A stretch of DNA of 33,813 nt from NCBI GenBank assembly GCA_006226555.1, contig SBGS01000229.1:1-33813 (forward strand), written 5' to 3'. The notes below the pieces were generated by a model that ran no database searches, had not been told where the DNA came from, and worked only from the letters and a program-made list of their open reading frames with translations. The position numbers and the translations under genes are program-made. Below are positions 7,728 through 16,477 of the stretch, piece by piece. Origin of the DNA: Bacteroidota bacterium. GTDB lineage: Bacteria > Bacteroidota > Bacteroidia > Flavobacteriales_D > Crocinitomicaceae. Every line of letters starts with the position of its first letter. Position 1 is the first letter of the stretch.

Positions 7728-8950
7728 TACTTCATCCCCATAAGAAGAAGCTCAATGTCCTTATACTTGAGACCAAAGACTTTTCCAAGAACTTCACTCG
7801 TCACCACACCTTTGTACATGTATACTCCACTTCTGAATCCATGATCTCTTTGGATCAATTCACGTGGGCCACCTTTATCTCCCATATCCAGCAGTATAGG
7901 TGAGAAAATATTTGAAAGCGCAAATGAAGCTGTTCTTGAAACACGAGATGGAATGTTCGGAACGCAGTAATGTACTACTCCATGCTGAACAAATGTCGGT
8001 TTCTCATGCGAGGTTACACGAGAGGTCTCGAAACAACCTCCTTGATCAATACTGACATCTACGATCACAGATCCTTCCTTCATGTTCTCTACCATATCTT
8101 CTGTTACTACGCAAGGCGTCCTTCCCAATGATGCACGCAATGCACCAATCGCAACGTCCGCTCTCATGAGAGCTTTAGCCAAAACTTTAGGTTGAATAAC
8201 AGAAGTGTAAACTCTTTGACCAAGGTTGTTTTGTAATCTCCTTAACTTCGAGAGTGAATTATCAAAAACCTTTACAGAAGCTCCAAGTCCAAGTGCTGCT
8301 CGAGTAGCATACTCTCCAACCGTTCCTGCTCCAATAACAACAACTTCAGTAGGTTGGACTCCTGCAACCCCTCCTAACATCATGCCTTTCCCCTGATTAA
8401 AACAAGAAAGCAGATCACCTGCCAGCAGAATTGAAGTATTACCTGCAATCTCTCCCATTGTCCTGACAACTGGGAATGAACCGCTGTCATCCCTTATGTA
8501 ATCCCAAGCGATAGCCGTGATCTTCTTTGAGCTGAGCTTTTGAAGGATCTCTTTGGGTTGAATTGAGATCTGAAGAGCGGAGATCAACGTTTGATTTCCA
8601 GACATCATCTCAACTTCATCTTCAGAAGGAGGAGCAACTTTAAATACGATGTCGCATTTGAAAATATCTTCCGGTGAGTGACAGATCTCTGCTCCAGCTT
8701 CGCTGTAATCGCGGTCTGAAAAACTAGCGCCTTCACCACATTTGGATTCTACCTTAACGCGATGCCCGTTTGCAACAAGCAATGATACTGTTTCAGGAAC
8801 CAAAGCCACTCTTCTCTCTTGAAAAGATGTCTCTTTTGGAATACCGATATAAAGACTTCCTTTCTTCTTCGCAACTTCAAGCATTTCTTCCTTAGGAAGA
8901 AGGCTACCCTGCTGCATTAAATGTTTGAGTAGTTCCGGATCTGTTATCAT
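7727..8950 (-). CDS. ald: Alanine dehydrogenase family protein (Ald / transhydrogenase-alpha-like)
   Basis: This 407-residue protein belongs to the alanine dehydrogenase/PNT family, which interconverts L-alanine and pyruvate with NAD. It has about 30 extra N-terminal residues before GIPKET. The nucleotide-binding loop GAGTVG is at 207-212, and D230 at the end of the second strand of that fold suggests NAD rather than NADP. Compared with the M. tuberculosis enzyme as I remember it, the substrate residues R15, K75 and D270 correspond to R47, K104 and D302. The catalytic His96 position, however, reads Gln127 (ALQISI instead of FLHLAA). The gene overlaps tsaE by ATGA and the nuclease-like gene by one base. 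The activity is therefore less certain than the fold. Confidence 0.85.
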   Translation of the reverse strand: MITDPELLKHLMQQGSLLPKEEMLEVAKKKGSLYIGIPKETSFQERRVALVPETVSLLVANGHRVKVESKCGEGASFSDRDYSEAGAEICHSPEDIFKCDIVFKVAPPSEDEVEMMSGNQTLISALQISIQPKEILQKLSSKKITAIAWDYIRDDSGSFPVVRTMGEIAGNTSILLAGDLLSCFNQGKGMMLGGVAGVQPTEVVVIGAGTVGEYATRAALGLGASVKVFDNSLSKLRRLQNNLGQRVYTSVIQPKVLAKALMRADVAIGALRASLGRTPCVVTEDMVENMKEGSVIVDVSIDQGGCFETSRVTSHEKPTFVQHGVVHYCVPNIPSRVSRTASFALSNIFSPILLDMGDKGGPRELIQRDHGFRSGVYMYKGVVTSEVLGKVFGLKYKDIELLLMGMK

Positions 8951-9366
8951 ATATCAATGCTTATTGTTCTACTTCCATCCTGATTTACACGAATATACGA
9001 CCAAATCACGTTATCAGGAAGGAGTTCGGAAATTTTTTCAGGCCATTCGATAAAACACATACCGTCACCATAAAGCATTTCCTCAATTCCAATATCGTAT
9101 GCTTCCTCTTCGCTTTCTATTCTATACAGATCAAAATGATAGATCTTACCGTACATCGGGCTTTCATAGCTGTTAACCAGTGAATAAGTTGGAGAACCAT
9201 CGGGGTCTTCAATGCCCATGCAATTCAATAGCGCCTGAATAAAAGTGGTTTTGCCACTACCCATCTCTGCCTGAAAAGCAAATAATTTCCAATGTCCTAC
9301 CTTTTCAAGAAACTCTTTCGCAGCTTCATGAATATCATCAAGTTGTTGAATCTGAATCGTTATCAT
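8947..9366 (-). CDS. tsaE: tRNA N6-threonylcarbamoyladenosine biosynthesis ATPase TsaE
   Basis: This 139-residue protein matches TsaE (YjeE), the ATPase that works with TsaB and TsaD to place the t6A modification at position 37 of ANN-decoding tRNAs. Visible motifs are the P-loop GSGKTT (36-41), the SPTYSLVN stretch (58-65), HFDLYR (77-82) and the family tail motif EWPEK (107-111). Length is normal. It overlaps both neighbours by the ATGA arrangement (9363-9366 with the PorX-type gene, 8947-8950 with ald), which implies translational coupling in a four-gene operon. Confidence 0.95.
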   Translation of the reverse strand: MITIQIQQLDDIHEAAKEFLEKVGHWKLFAFQAEMGSGKTTFIQALLNCMGIEDPDGSPTYSLVNSYESPMYGKIYHFDLYRIESEEEAYDIGIEEMLYGDGMCFIEWPEKISELLPDNVIWSYIRVNQDGSRTISIDI

Positions 9367-10907
9367 CTCGGATCTAGCTCAACATAAGGAATCAGCAGCT
9401 CTTCAAGTGAAATCCCGCCATGCTGAAAGGTATTACTGTAATAATTGACGAAGTGATTGTAATTGTTTGGATAAACAAAGAAATCAGCTGCACTCACAAA
9501 AACGAATTCAGAAGACAACCTGGTTTTCGGCAGTTTGGCATCCTCCGGGTTTGATACCCTGAAAACTTCTTTTTCGTTGTACGAAAGATTATGTCCAACC
9601 TTGTACCTCAGGTTTGAATTCGTTGATCTTTCTCCAATGATCTTTACGGGATTTGTAACGCGGATCGTGCCGTGATCAGTGGTAATCACCAATTTTCTAC
9701 CTGATTCTGCTACCTTTTTTATGATTTCGAACAAAGGCGAATGATCGAACCATGAACGCGTAATTGATCTGTATGCTGATTCGTTTTCTGCCAATTCACG
9801 GATGACCTCCATCTCAGTTCTCGCATGAGAGAGCATGTCCACGAAATTGTACACGATCACGTTCAATTTATTCGACAATAACTGATTGAAATTGTCCGAC
9901 AACTTCTTCCCTGCATCTATGTTTGTGATCTTGTGATAAGACCATTTTATATCGTGACCAAGTCTTTTTAATTGTGCTTCGAGCAATTCCTTTTCAAATT
10001 GATTCTTACCTCCTTCATCCTCTTCGTTTCTCCAAAGATTTGGATGTTTTTTTGCTATATCAGAAGGCATCAATCCTGCAAAAAAAGCATTGCGGGCATA
10101 ATGTGTCGCTGTTGGAAGAATAGAATAAACTACCTCCTCGTTTTTGATCTGGAAAAGTTTACTCAGCATTGGGTTTAATACCTTCCATTGATCATACCTC
10201 AAATTGTCTATTACGATCACAAAAGGATCATGCTCCTTAAGCAATGGACTGATTCGATTTTTAAAAAGTGTATGAATCATTTGAGGGGCCTCTACTTTGC
10301 CATTTACCCAATCCAAATACGCATCCTCAACAAATTTGCTAAACTGAATATTCGCCTCCTTCTTCTGCATTTCAAGAATTTCACGCATCCCGGAATCCTC
10401 AATTCGATCGAGCTCAATATCCCAATAGACAAGCTTCTCGTACACTTCTTTCCATTCATCCTCATCTAACCTTGAATTCAGCATCATTCCTAATTCACGA
10501 AACTCCTGCTGATATGCAGAATTGGTTTTGTTCGTGATCAATTTACTGTGATCAAGATTTTTCTTAATGCAAAGCAATATTTGATTAGGATTTACAGGTT
10601 TAATGAGGTAATCAGCGATATTACTTCCGATCGCTTCCTCCATGATATGCTCCTCCTCACTCTTCGTGATCATTACCACCGGAATGTGCGGCTTTCGCTT
10701 TTTAATGCGCGCCAAGGCTTCCAATCCTGAAATACCAGGCATATTTTCATCCAGAAAAATAATATCGTAATCGCGTTCTTCCACTCGCTCAACCGCCGCC
10801 GAACCATTATTTACCGGATCTACTGAATATCCTTTTCCTTCCAGAAACAGTATATGTGGTTTCAATAGATCAATTTCGTCATCTGCCCAAAGTATTTTCG
10901 CCTCCAT
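9363..10907 (-). CDS. porX: PorX-type response regulator with alkaline-phosphatase-fold (PglZ) domain
   Basis: This 514-residue protein starts at ATG 10907, immediately before the receiver domain; the longer frame adds 16 non-homologous residues. The receiver domain (about 1-120) has the acidic pair D9/D10, the phospho-acceptor D53 in FLDENMPG, T81 and K103. The long C-terminal part is the PglZ/alkaline-phosphatase-superfamily domain with metal-site motifs VIDNLRYDQW, TATHYARN, YNFVDMLSHAR, TTDHG and a final QHGG. This architecture is that of PorX, which with the kinase PorY controls T9SS genes in Porphyromonas and binds or cleaves nucleotide-type substrates. No PorY-like kinase is in the window. 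The gene leads the operon porX-tsaE-ald-nuclease. The window also has T9SS structural and cargo genes, fitting the role. Confidence 0.92.
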   Translation of the reverse strand: MEAKILWADDEIDLLKPHILFLEGKGYSVDPVNNGSAAVERVEERDYDIIFLDENMPGISGLEALARIKKRKPHIPVVMITKSEEEHIMEEAIGSNIADYLIKPVNPNQILLCIKKNLDHSKLITNKTNSAYQQEFRELGMMLNSRLDEDEWKEVYEKLVYWDIELDRIEDSGMREILEMQKKEANIQFSKFVEDAYLDWVNGKVEAPQMIHTLFKNRISPLLKEHDPFVIVIDNLRYDQWKVLNPMLSKLFQIKNEEVVYSILPTATHYARNAFFAGLMPSDIAKKHPNLWRNEEDEGGKNQFEKELLEAQLKRLGHDIKWSYHKITNIDAGKKLSDNFNQLLSNKLNVIVYNFVDMLSHARTEMEVIRELAENESAYRSITRSWFDHSPLFEIIKKVAESGRKLVITTDHGTIRVTNPVKIIGERSTNSNLRYKVGHNLSYNEKEVFRVSNPEDAKLPKTRLSSEFVFVSAADFFVYPNNYNHFVNYYSNTFQHGGISLEELLIPYVELDPR

Positions 10908-10921
10908 CTTGGTATAATTCT

Positions 10922-10929
10922 TAGTTTTG
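10922..10929 (+). promoter_or_regulatory. -7 promoter box TAGTTTTG for the HD phosphohydrolase gene
   Basis: This exact TAnnTTTG match lies 20 bases before the TTG start at 10950 and supports that start. It sits between the divergent porX and HD genes. A TTCG at 10897-10900 could be a weak -33 element, but it would lie inside the porX coding region. Confidence 0.55.
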
Positions 10930-10949
10930 TAGCGGAAAAACCGCGTCCC

Positions 10950-12230
10950 TTGCAATCAAAGGTAAAGATTAACAATAAAAAGAAGATATTTAACGATCCG
11001 GTATACGGATTTATTTCAATTCCCAAGGAAGTAATCTTTGATGTAATTGAACATCCATATTTTCAGCGTCTAAGAAGGATCAAGCAATTAGGTTTAACCC
11101 ACAATGTTTACCCGGGAGCCTTGCATACACGTTTTCATCATGTTCTGGGTGCAATGCATCTCATGACGAAAGCGGTACAAACCATCAGACGCAAAGGTCA
11201 TGAAATAACCGACAAGGAAGAAGAAGCCGTTTTATTGGCCATCCTTCTTCACGACATTGGTCATGGACCGTTCTCACACGCGTTGGAATATGATATAGTT
11301 TCCGGTGTATCCCATGAAGAGATTTCCCGCTTCTTCATTGAACGTTTAAGCGAAGAATTAGAAGGTGAACTTGATCTCGCACTGGAGGTTTTCAAAGGAA
11401 CCTATCCGAAGAAATTCTTGCATCAGCTGGTTTCGAGCCAATTGGATATGGATAGAATGGACTATCTGAACAGAGACAGCTTCTACACTGGTGTAAGCGA
11501 AGGGGTGATCGGTAGCGACCGCATTATTGAAATGTTAAATGTGGTCGATGGAAATTTGGTACTTGAAGAAAAAGGGATCTACTCCATTGAAAAGTTCATT
11601 GTCGCCAGACGTTTGATGTATTGGCAGGTGTACCTGCATAAAACTGTAGTTGCTACGGAATACATGTTGATCCATGTTTTGAGAAGAGCAAAAGAGCTTT
11701 CCACTAACGGACATGATCTTTTTGCTAGCCCTGCTCTGAACTTTTTCCTTAAAAACAACATCACCAAGGAAGACTTTATTTCCAACAAAAACGTACTTGA
11801 GCAGTTTGCAAGACTTGATGACTATGATATTCTTGGAGCCGTGAAAGTATGGATGGATTATCCAGACAGAGTGTTGAGCGAGCTGTCGAAAAGAATCATC
11901 AACAGAGATCTCTTTAAGATCAAGATTTCTAAAGAGCCTTTTGATCTAAAAGATGTTGAGGCAATCCGTGTTCGCGTAATGCAAGACTTCGATCTTTCGG
12001 AAAATGAAGTGAAATACTTTGTGTACTCAGATAAACTTTCAAATTCTGCCTACACCGAGCATAAGGAAAACATCAATCTCATGATGAAAGATGGCAGCAC
12101 TGTTGATGTGAGTAAAGCATCTGATAATCTGAATATCTCTGCACTATCGAATCCGGTGGAAAAGTACTTTGTGTGTTACCCCGTTACACGCTCCAAAAAA
12201 GCTAAACAGCTAACATTCAAGCACCAGTAG
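10950..12230 (+). CDS. SAMHD1-like HD-domain phosphohydrolase (dNTPase family)
   Basis: This 426-residue cytosolic protein has an HD metal site: H64 in TRFHHVLG, H101-D102 in LLHDIGHGPFSH, and D166 in SQLDMDRMDY. These align with SAMHD1 H167, H206/D207 and D311. The family hydrolyses nucleoside triphosphates, classically dNTPs to deoxynucleoside plus triphosphate, although many bacterial members have no tested substrate. The only start that keeps the conserved beginning (IFNDPVYGFI) is the TTG at 10950, and the -7 box at 10922-10929 fits it. The gene diverges from the porX operon and ends one base before the convergent gene at 12232. A dNTP-depleting phage-defence role is possible for the family, but nothing around it suggests that. 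Confidence 0.9.
   Translation: MQSKVKINNKKKIFNDPVYGFISIPKEVIFDVIEHPYFQRLRRIKQLGLTHNVYPGALHTRFHHVLGAMHLMTKAVQTIRRKGHEITDKEEEAVLLAILLHDIGHGPFSHALEYDIVSGVSHEEISRFFIERLSEELEGELDLALEVFKGTYPKKFLHQLVSSQLDMDRMDYLNRDSFYTGVSEGVIGSDRIIEMLNVVDGNLVLEEKGIYSIEKFIVARRLMYWQVYLHKTVVATEYMLIHVLRRAKELSTNGHDLFASPALNFFLKNNITKEDFISNKNVLEQFARLDDYDILGAVKVWMDYPDRVLSELSKRIINRDLFKIKISKEPFDLKDVEAIRVRVMQDFDLSENEVKYFVYSDKLSNSAYTEHKENINLMMKDGSTVDVSKASDNLNISALSNPVEKYFVCYPVTRSKKAKQLTFKHQ
10957..10964 (-). promoter_or_regulatory. -7 promoter box TACCTTTG (minus strand) for the porX operon
   Basis: On the minus strand this reads TACCTTTG, an exact TAnnTTTG match. It lies 49 bases upstream of the porX ATG, which would give a leader of about 45 bases. 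It falls inside the first codons of the divergent HD gene, so the two transcripts would overlap at their 5' ends. No clear -33 TTG was found at the expected spacing. Confidence 0.5.
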
Positions 12231-12231
12231 A

Positions 12232-12873
12232 TCACTCTCTGGCCAGCTTACCTTCTTTCCAATCCTTGATCAACTTAGCCCAAGAATATGGGTTTAACAA
12301 GTTATTGGCCGGTAACTGTCCGTTCGTGTATAACATAGTATACTGTTGATTTCTGGAATACGCATAAGACAATGATGCATCACTTTCTAGACGGGCTGCA
12401 ATAAACGCTAAACTTTCACCGGATAGCTGACGTTGTGCTCTTCTAAGCGCGTCATCATAAGGTTTCATGTCCAAGAATGCTCGAGCAAAGTCTTCCCTTG
12501 ATGGCCACGGGTAAACTTCTACTGCCGGCAGATTTACGGTATCCATGTGCATCATGTGTATGATGGAATAACGATCCTCATTTAATGTGTCCGGAACTAC
12601 AAATGTGCTTGTCTTGTATCCGTAATAAGAAAAATACAAAGTATCTCCCGGGAGAACGACCAAAGAAAAATAACCATAATAATCAGCGATCACTCCCCTT
12701 CTTTGGGTTTTATCAAAGACCGTCGTGTACGGCATAGGTTCAAGTTCCTCAGACTCTACTACGACTCCCGATAATTGAATTAGTAGCGTATCTTCACCTC
12801 CACGAGACTGTGAAAAGGTTGTTAAGGAATTAAAAACTAGAGCAAGCGCAACAATCGAAAGTGTACGAATCAT
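12232..12873 (-). CDS. Secreted protein with carboxypeptidase-regulatory-like domain
   Basis: This 213-residue exported protein has a signal peptide ending near Thr-Phe-Ser-Gln. Residues about 33-100 have the pattern of the carboxypeptidase-D regulatory-like (CNA-B/beta-sandwich) domain: a G-V-V-V-E-S start, MPYTTVFDKT, a GVIADYYGYFSLVV turn, and GDTLYFSYYGYKTS. This module begins many SusC-type and envelope proteins in Bacteroidota, but no TonB-receptor barrel follows here. The C-terminal half (residues 120-213) is helical and charged and I do not recognise it. It converges with the HD gene with a one-base gap. Its promoter in 12874-13016 was not identified. Function unknown. Confidence 0.75.
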   Translation of the reverse strand: MIRTLSIVALALVFNSLTTFSQSRGGEDTLLIQLSGVVVESEELEPMPYTTVFDKTQRRGVIADYYGYFSLVVLPGDTLYFSYYGYKTSTFVVPDTLNEDRYSIIHMMHMDTVNLPAVEVYPWPSREDFARAFLDMKPYDDALRRAQRQLSGESLAFIAARLESDASLSYAYSRNQQYTMLYTNGQLPANNLLNPYSWAKLIKDWKEGKLARE

Positions 12874-12981
12874 CTATCAGACTTTTCACAAGAGTAATCA
12901 ATTCAAAGATGAATTTCAAATGAATTCTGATACTTTAACAAAAACTTATAGTCCACTCCCTTCACCCACAAAAATTAGTGT

Positions 12982-12989
12982 TAACTTTG
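12982..12989 (+). promoter_or_regulatory. -7 promoter box TAACTTTG upstream of guaB
   Basis: This exact TAnnTTTG match ends 27 bases before the guaB ATG. It lies in the 143-base gap between the divergent genes at 12873 and 13017, where I see no other motif and no clear -33 element. Confidence 0.6.
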
Positions 12990-13016
12990 CAGGAATTTAT
13001 TTAGAAAATAAGTTCT

Positions 13017-14489
13017 ATGTCTCTTTCAAATATTTCTCAGATTAAGGAGGGTTTAACGTATGATGACGTACTTCTTGTTCCGGCTTATTCTGAAGTACTT
13101 CCCAAAGATGTTAGCCTTACAAGCAAATTAACCCGAAACATCGAGGTTAAGACGCCAATCATTTCAGCTGCCATGGACACCGTAACGGAATCGAATCTTG
13201 CGATTGCGATTGCACAGCATGGCGGAATTGGAGTTGTTCATAAAAACATGAGTATCGCAGCTCAGGCTCTTGAAGTACGAAAAGTAAAAAGATCAGAATC
13301 TGGAATGATCTTGGATCCTGTTGTTTTGAAAGAAGATGCATTGGTTTCAGATGCTTTAACTGCAATGCAGGAAAATAAGATCGGTGGTATCCCTGTAGTG
13401 GATGACAATATGATCCTCAAAGGAATTGTAACAAACAGAGATCTCCGTTTTGAAAAGAACAAGAAAAGACCAATTGCAGAAGTGATGACCAAGGATAATA
13501 TCATTACTGCAAGAGAAAATACAGATCTTACGACAGCTGAAGATATTCTACAGGAAAACAAAATCGAGAAACTTCCGGTAGTTGACGCTCAGAACAAACT
13601 TGTTGGACTGATCACTTTTAGAGACATAATAAAGATCAAAGAACATCCAAACTCTTGTAAAGATACATTTGGAAGACTAAGAGTTGCTGCCGCTGTTGGA
13701 GTTACACACGACACCATTGATCGTGTGGATGCATTGGTTGAGGCCGGTGTGGATGCGATTGTTATAGATACTGCTCATGGTCACACAAAGGGAGTTGTAG
13801 ATAAATTAAAAGAAGTAAAGGCAAAATATCCTGATCTAGATGTAATTGTTGGAAACATTGCTACTCCTGAGGCTGCAAAGTATCTGGCTGAAGCTGGTGC
13901 AGATGCAGTTAAAGTAGGTATCGGTCCTGGATCTATTTGTACAACGCGTGTTATTGCCGGTGTGGGAGTTCCACAATTAACTGCAGTTAACGACGTTGCT
14001 ATGGCATTGGAAGGAACAGGAGTTCCGGTTATTGCTGATGGTGGTATCCGCTATACAGGTGATATCGTTAAAGCAATTGCTGCAGGAGCGGACACAGTGA
14101 TGTTAGGTTCTATGTTTGCAGGAGTTGAAGAATCTCCGGGCGAAACGATCATTTATCAAGGAAGAAAATTTAAAGCATATCGCGGAATGGGTTCATTGGA
14201 GGCTATGCAAAAAGGTTCCAAGGATCGCTATTTCCAAGATGCTGAAGATGATGTGAAGAAGCTGGTTCCCGAAGGAATTTCAGGAAGAGTTCCATTCAAA
14301 GGAAAGCTGGTTGAGGTAATGTACCAGGTTATTGGAGGTCTTCGTTCAGGAATGGGATATTGCGGTGCGCCGGACATTGATTCACTAAAAGGCGCGAAAT
14401 TTGTTCGCATCACCAGCGCAGGTGTGCACGAAAGTCATCCTCACGACGTTACTATTACGCGTGAAGCGCCAAATTACAGTTTAAAATAA
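13017..14489 (+). CDS. guaB: Inosine-5'-monophosphate dehydrogenase
   Basis: This 490-residue enzyme oxidises IMP to XMP with NAD, the first committed step of GMP synthesis. All family marks are present: the N-terminal GLTYDDVLLVPAYS, a tandem CBS regulatory pair at about residues 95-210, the active-site loop GIGPGSICTT with catalytic C308, the phosphate-binding DGGIRYTGD (D341), and the flap residues R404-Y405. Length is typical. It is followed after 29 bases by the parvulin/SurA gene series, with no terminator between, so read-through into the folding genes is possible. Confidence 0.98.
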   Translation: MSLSNISQIKEGLTYDDVLLVPAYSEVLPKDVSLTSKLTRNIEVKTPIISAAMDTVTESNLAIAIAQHGGIGVVHKNMSIAAQALEVRKVKRSESGMILDPVVLKEDALVSDALTAMQENKIGGIPVVDDNMILKGIVTNRDLRFEKNKKRPIAEVMTKDNIITARENTDLTTAEDILQENKIEKLPVVDAQNKLVGLITFRDIIKIKEHPNSCKDTFGRLRVAAAVGVTHDTIDRVDALVEAGVDAIVIDTAHGHTKGVVDKLKEVKAKYPDLDVIVGNIATPEAAKYLAEAGADAVKVGIGPGSICTTRVIAGVGVPQLTAVNDVAMALEGTGVPVIADGGIRYTGDIVKAIAAGADTVMLGSMFAGVEESPGETIIYQGRKFKAYRGMGSLEAMQKGSKDRYFQDAEDDVKKLVPEGISGRVPFKGKLVEVMYQVIGGLRSGMGYCGAPDIDSLKGAKFVRITSAGVHESHPHDVTITREAPNYSLK

Positions 14490-14518
14490 AGTATAACTCA
14501 AACAAATAAGAAGTGAAT

Positions 14519-16477
14519 ATGAAGCGTTTGATTGTTGTTTTATCCAGTTTATTTATCACTATAGGTGTATTTGCTCAGCAAGACGCGGTGATCATGACAA
14601 TTGACGGGAAACCGGTTACAAAGTCAGAATTTTTACAGATCTATCTGAAAAATAATCCTGATCCAAAATTTGATAAAGCTTCGCTCGATGAGTATGTTGA
14701 ACTCTTCAAGAAATTTAAGTTAAAAGTTATTGAGGCCGAAGCATTAGGTTACGATACCATTCCAAAGCTTGCACGTGAATTGAACGGCTACAAGAAACAA
14801 CTTGCAATGCCTTACTTGCAAGATTCTACAAAAAACGAAGAGCTTGTACGAGAAGCTTACGATCGTCTGCAAAATGAGGTAAGAGCATCTCACATTTTGA
14901 TCAAAGCTGATGAGAAAACAAGTCCGGAGGATACGCTAAAGATCTACAATCGACTTCTCGCCATGAAAAAGAGAATCGAGAACGGAGAAGATTTTGCTTC
15001 AATTGCTATGGCACCAAATGGTTCTGAAGATCCATCTGTTAGTTCGAATGGTGGCGACCTTGGTTATTTCACAGCATTCCAAATGGTTTATCCTTTTGAA
15101 GACGCTGCGTTTAAGACTGAGATCGGAAAGGTCTCTATGCCGTTCAGAACAAGATTTGGTTACCACATATTAATGGTTAGCGACAAACGTCCGGCAAGAG
15201 GAACAATGGAAGCTGCCCATATCATGGTACGAGTAACAAAGGAAAGTACTGAGCAAGAGGTTAATGCAGCAAGAGACAAAGCCAATGAGATCTATGACCT
15301 GATCGAAAAAGGAGAAAAATTTGAAGATCTGGTTAAAAAGTACTCCGATGATGGCTCTACTCTTTCCAAAGGTGGTATACTTCCTCAGTTTGGAACTGGA
15401 GCTGCAACTCGAATGGTACCTGAGTTTGAAGATGCAGCCTTTGAATTAAAAAATGACGGAGATGTTTCGAAACCGATAAGAACTGATTTCGGTTTTCATA
15501 TCATCAAGCGTATTAGTTGGAAACCAGTTCCTTCTTTCGAGGAAATGGAAAAGGAAATCAGGACGAGAGTATCGCGTGATTCCAGATCTCAGATCACTCA
15601 GGCATCTTTTGTAGAGAAGCTTAAGAAAGAATATGGTTTCAAGAAGAAAAATGACAAACCTGTTCTGTGGTTTGAGAATGTATTGGACTCTACGTACTAC
15701 CTTGGCCTATTCAAGGCAGCAAGTGTTTCAGCATCCAAGCCTATCTTCACGTTAAACGGGAAGAAATACACTCAGCAAGACTTTGCTATTTATCTTGAGC
15801 AGAACTACAGATCTGCTAACAAAGGAGGAGACATGAAGCAAATGTTACTTGACCAATATGCAAAGTGGGAGAAAAGGGCGATCATTGATTACGAATCTGA
15901 TCGACTTCCGGAAAAATATCCTGCATATAAGGCATTACTGAAGGAGTATCATGATGGAATTCTGCTTTACGAGGTCATGTCTGACCTTGTTTGGAACAAA
16001 GCAATGAGAGACACGAGCGGGTTAAAAGCATATTACGAGGAAAATAAATCAAATTACATGTGGAATTTGAGATATGAAGCCGATGTAATGGAGTGCAAAG
16101 ATCAGAAGATCGCCGAGCAAGTGTATCAGATGATGCAAAATGACACGGTACAGGTAAATGCTGTTGTGAAAGAAGTTAACAAAGACAGTGAGCTTAATGT
16201 TCGGTTGAGAAATGGAAAACTGGATGTTGAAAAGACTGCTTATCTTAAAGATCAAAAACTTGTAAACGGACTAAACAAACCTTACGAATTTGAAGGCAAA
16301 TACTACGTTGTTCGTTTGAAAGAAGTGATCCAACCAACTCAAAAAGAGTTCTACGAAGCTAAAGGTGCTGTTACAAGTGATTATCAAAATAAATTGGAGA
16401 AAGACTGGCTGGCTGAATTGGAAGCTAAATATCCAATCGTTGTAAATGAAGCAGCATTATACAGTTTAGGTGAGTAA
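14519..16477 (+). CDS. Periplasmic peptidyl-prolyl isomerase with two parvulin domains (SurA/PpiD-like)
   Basis: This 652-residue exported protein starts at ATG 14519 (MKRLIVV), two codons inside a possible GTG start. The signal peptide ends at Val-Phe-Ala-Gln. An N-terminal SurA-like helical region precedes two parvulin domains. The first runs about residues 120-222, from RASHILIKAD to FGYHILMVSDKRP. The second runs about 225-340, from AAHIMVRVT to FGFHIIKRI. The remaining 300 residues are helical and have no motif I recognise. The family accelerates proline isomerisation and escorts outer-membrane proteins. It is the first of three consecutive folding-factor genes and overlaps the next by eight bases. 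Confidence 0.9.
   Translation: MKRLIVVLSSLFITIGVFAQQDAVIMTIDGKPVTKSEFLQIYLKNNPDPKFDKASLDEYVELFKKFKLKVIEAEALGYDTIPKLARELNGYKKQLAMPYLQDSTKNEELVREAYDRLQNEVRASHILIKADEKTSPEDTLKIYNRLLAMKKRIENGEDFASIAMAPNGSEDPSVSSNGGDLGYFTAFQMVYPFEDAAFKTEIGKVSMPFRTRFGYHILMVSDKRPARGTMEAAHIMVRVTKESTEQEVNAARDKANEIYDLIEKGEKFEDLVKKYSDDGSTLSKGGILPQFGTGAATRMVPEFEDAAFELKNDGDVSKPIRTDFGFHIIKRISWKPVPSFEEMEKEIRTRVSRDSRSQITQASFVEKLKKEYGFKKKNDKPVLWFENVLDSTYYLGLFKAASVSASKPIFTLNGKKYTQQDFAIYLEQNYRSANKGGDMKQMLLDQYAKWEKRAIIDYESDRLPEKYPAYKALLKEYHDGILLYEVMSDLVWNKAMRDTSGLKAYYEENKSNYMWNLRYEADVMECKDQKIAEQVYQMMQNDTVQVNAVVKEVNKDSELNVRLRNGKLDVEKTAYLKDQKLVNGLNKPYEFEGKYYVVRLKEVIQPTQKEFYEAKGAVTSDYQNKLEKDWLAELEAKYPIVVNEAALYSLGE

Noticed and set aside
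9363..10907. PglZ domain suggesting a BREX phage-defence system
   Set aside because: The domain is fused to a receiver domain exactly as in PorX, and no BrxC, PglX, BrxB or methylase genes are nearby.
10950..12230. Anti-phage dGTPase system
   Set aside because: The family can include defence enzymes, but the surroundings are housekeeping and envelope genes with no other defence marker.
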